Shown piece after piece: positions 62,508 through 64,000 of a DNA stretch of 64,000 bases. A program made the translations under genes and the position numbers. Where the stretch lies: positions 166,808 to 230,807 of the forward strand of contig NZ_PPQE01000025.1 in assembly GCF_002901845.1 (NCBI RefSeq), given 5' to 3'. The stretch is from Staphylococcus hominis subsp. hominis. GTDB taxonomy: Bacteria > Bacillota > Bacilli > Staphylococcales > Staphylococcaceae. The notes beneath the pieces are model-generated. The model saw nothing but the letters and a program-made list of their open reading frames with translations, searched no databases and had not been told where the DNA came from. Numbering within the stretch: position 1 is the first letter of the stretch; each line of letters starts with the position of its first letter.

Positions 62508-62750
62508 TTAGAAAACTTGTTCTACTTCTATAACGCCTGGTACTTCTTCGTGTAAAGCACGTTCTATACCTGCTTTTAATGTAATAGTTGAGCTTGGGCA
62601 TGTTCCACACGCACCATGTAATTGTAATTTTACGATGCCATCTTCTACATCGACTAATGTACAATCTCCTCCGTCACGTAATAAAAACGGACGTAAACGT
62701 TCAATAACTTCGGCTACTTGATCAAACATTGTTGCATTCTCAGTAGGCAT
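62508..62750 (-). CDS. NifU C-terminal domain Fe-S scaffold protein (YutI/Nfu-like)
   Basis: An 80-residue stand-alone NifU C-terminal domain. It keeps the cluster-binding CxxC in [15 protein letters not shown] (Cys51, Cys54) and the fold start [22 protein letters not shown]. Such Nfu proteins carry Fe-S clusters from the Suf machinery to targets such as aconitase; the partner is not decided here. GGAG lies 9 bp before the ATG. Same relative order (yutI before yuzD and an NDH gene) is found in Bacillus. Confidence 0.92.
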   Translation of the reverse strand: MPTENATMFDQVAEVIERLRPFLLRDGGDCTLVDVEDGIVKLQLHGACGTCPSSTITLKAGIERALHEEVPGVIEVEQVF

Positions 62751-62853
62751 GAGATATGTCTCCTTTCAAGTAAAATACTTCATAAACTTATTATTAATTT
62801 ATTATAATAGATAAAGAAAGAAAAATCTATAAAACTAAACGGGGGATTAATAT

Positions 62854-63177
62854 ATGACAAAAGTAAGTGTTGTTGTTTACGGTGCGGATGTAGTGTGTGC
62901 TAGTTGTGTCAATGCACCAACTTCTAAAAATACGTATGAGTGGCTAAAACCATTATTAGAAAGAAAATATCCTAATATTCATTTCGAATATACATATATC
63001 GATTTTCAAAAAGAAACTGAAAATTTAAGTGATCATGATCAACAATATATTGAGCAAATTGAAAATGATGAGTTGTTTTACCCGCTTATTACAATGAACG
63101 ATGAATATGTGGCTGACGGTTATATTCAGTCAAAAAAAGTGACTCATTTTATAGATCAATATATTATAAATAACTAA
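62854..63177 (+). CDS. YuzD-like DUF1462 protein
   Basis: A 107-residue thioredoxin-fold-like protein of the DUF1462 family: VVVYGADVVCASCVNAPTSKNTYEWL with a CASC redox-type pair (Cys15, Cys18), then FEYTYIDFQKE and DELFYPLITMNDEYVADGYI. AACGGGGGA precedes the ATG. It is divergent from the NifU-like gene across a 103-bp region with a TATAATAG-like box. Function unknown; a role in Fe-S or thiol metabolism is suggested only by position. Confidence 0.85.
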   Translation: MTKVSVVVYGADVVCASCVNAPTSKNTYEWLKPLLERKYPNIHFEYTYIDFQKETENLSDHDQQYIEQIENDELFYPLITMNDEYVADGYIQSKKVTHFIDQYIINN

Positions 63178-63194
63178 TGCAAAGTGGAGTATTC

Positions 63195-63262
63195 GATTTT
63201 TTATAAAAATGAGGGGAAGCTTGAGATGATGAATTGAAATTAAATTCTGTCCCGCTTCCCAG
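63195..63262 (+). repeat. Intergenic repeat/hairpin resembling staphylococcal GGGAC repeats
   Basis: GGGGAAGC at the left and GCTTCCCA at the right enclose about 45 bp ending TTCTGTCCCGCTTCC. The TTCTGTCCC motif recalls the repeat family at 36536-36615 in reverse orientation. As a hairpin it may also end transcription of yuzD and the convergent dehydrogenase gene. Confidence 0.5.
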
Positions 63263-63268
63263 TTGTAT

Positions 63269-64000
63269 TTATCCATTATGATATTTATATAGCCATAAAA
63301 CACCTGATTTTAATATATGCGCTAGACGTCCTGTAACTGTACGATCCATAATATAGGCAAACCCTTTTTTCTCTCCTAGAGAACCTAAGAAACCTTGAAC
63401 TTTTAATTCAGGCATTTTTTCAGGAAGTGGTTCATGATTCCATTGTTTTTTTAGTACATCGGCAATTTGATCCCCCTGTACTTCTGCTAATTGAGCACTT
63501 GGCGCATGTGGTAAAGCTGCGCAATCTCCAACTACATAAACATTTTTATAAGTCGGTACTTGATGATATTGATTAACGATAACGCGACCACTTTTATTAG
63601 TATCAATAGGCAGTTTCCTTACAATTTCAACAGGTTGAATACCTGCTGTCCATACTACAATATCAACAGGTTCTGGTGTACCATTATTATAAATTGTTCC
63701 TTGCTCAACTTTATCAATCAATGAATTAGGAACCACGTTTACATTATTTTCGCGGAACCACTTCGCAATATAATTACTTAATTTTTCTGGAAAATTTCTT
63801 AATATACGAGGTCCACGATCATATAAAATAATTTCTAAATCTGTGCGACTTTCACGTAGTTCACTTGCTAATTCAATACCACTCAAACCAGCTCCTACAA
63901 TTCCAACACGCGCTCCTTTAGGTAGCTCGCTAATACTATGAAACGTTTCACGGGCTTTAGAAAGCGTTTGAATACTATGAGTGTATTCTTTAGCTCCTAG
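63269..64000 (-). CDS. Type II NADH dehydrogenase-like flavoprotein (YutJ type), 5' end outside window
   Basis: The minus-strand frame is open to the right edge, so only the C-terminal 243 residues are present (a typical member has about 350). The second Rossmann motif GIVGAGLSGIELASEL is near the cut end, followed by DIVVWTAGIQPV and the FAD motif NVYVVGDCAALPHAPSAQLAEVQG, and the C-terminal FAYIMDRTVTGRLAHILKSGVLWLYKYHNG, which should bind the membrane. NDH-2 enzymes pass electrons from NADH to menaquinone without proton pumping. YutJ-type paralogues may have other electron donors. The missing N-terminus holds the first FAD-binding motif. Confidence 0.88.
   Translation of the reverse strand, partial: LGAKEYTHSIQTLSKARETFHSISELPKGARVGIVGAGLSGIELASELRESRTDLEIILYDRGPRILRNFPEKLSNYIAKWFRENNVNVVPNSLIDKVEQGTIYNNGTPEPVDIVVWTAGIQPVEIVRKLPIDTNKSGRVIVNQYHQVPTYKNVYVVGDCAALPHAPSAQLAEVQGDQIADVLKKQWNHEPLPEKMPELKVQGFLGSLGEKKGFAYIMDRTVTGRLAHILKSGVLWLYKYHNG

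Overview
The window is a chromosomal segment of a low-GC Firmicute, almost certainly a Staphylococcus other than S. aureus (a coagulase-negative type). The evidence is the gene order uvrBA-hprK-lgt-trxB-rapZ-yvcK-whiA-tRNA-clpP-gapR-glycolysis-eno-secG-rnr-smpB-ssrA, the AT-rich sequence, proteins very close to staphylococcal ones (for example LipA, SufS, DltC), and a tmRNA tag close to the staphylococcal form (DKSNNNLAVAA). I cannot settle the species by reading. Most of the window is conserved housekeeping backbone. No prophage, insertion sequence, CRISPR array or resistance cassette was seen.

Layout. 1-4.7 kb: nucleotide excision repair (uvrB, cut by the left edge, and uvrA). 4.8-12.7 kb: hprK, lgt, an acyltransferase, a TPR protein, trxB, then rapZ-yvcK-whiA. 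12.7-16.5 kb: tRNA-Arg(CCG), CtsR-type clpP, and a small-protein region on both strands that includes a Gln/Ser/Thr-rich membrane-anchored protein. 16.5-24 kb: CggR/GapR-controlled glycolysis (gapR, gapA, pgk, tpiA, gpmI, eno) with the GapR operator visible. 24-29.2 kb: secG, carboxylesterase, rnr, smpB, ssrA.

29.2-36.7 kb is the accessory part. Between tmRNA and ohr/aroD, where S. aureus carries clfA/vwb/emp/nuc, this strain has a cation-efflux protein followed by a mainly minus-strand run of short membrane or secreted proteins: a small lipoprotein, a second Asn/Gln/Ser/Thr-rich membrane protein, a membrane-anchored poly-gamma-glutamate-hydrolase-like protein, a secreted YiiX/NlpC-like cysteine hydrolase, two small membrane proteins and several orphans. 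Some have candidate sigma-B promoters.

36.8-43.6 kb: ohr, aroD, nitroreductase, thioredoxin-like, then the Bacillus-like yusI-gcvH-yusF-yusE-[SAM riboswitch]-metNIQ block. 44-51 kb: sigma-B-type csbD, a DUF368 protein and the sufCDSU-B iron-sulfur operon. 51.1-51.4 kb holds what looks like a decayed gene. 51.5-57.9 kb: DUF72, TSUP permease, YunD-like phosphoesterase, lipA, yutD, DUF3055, a HepT-like DUF86 protein and a NagD-like HAD phosphatase. 58.2-62.4 kb: complete dltXABCD teichoic-acid D-alanylation operon, including the small dltX. 62.5-64 kb: NifU-like scaffold, yuzD and the C-terminal part of an NDH-2-type dehydrogenase cut by the right edge.

Main links between genes: central glycolysis with its repressor; trans-translation (smpB, ssrA) with rnr and clpP for tagged RNA and protein decay; Suf assembly feeding LipA, whose lipoyl product is carried by GcvH; and methionine import under a SAM riboswitch. 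Starts were chosen by Shine-Dalgarno spacing, so several differ from the longest open frame.
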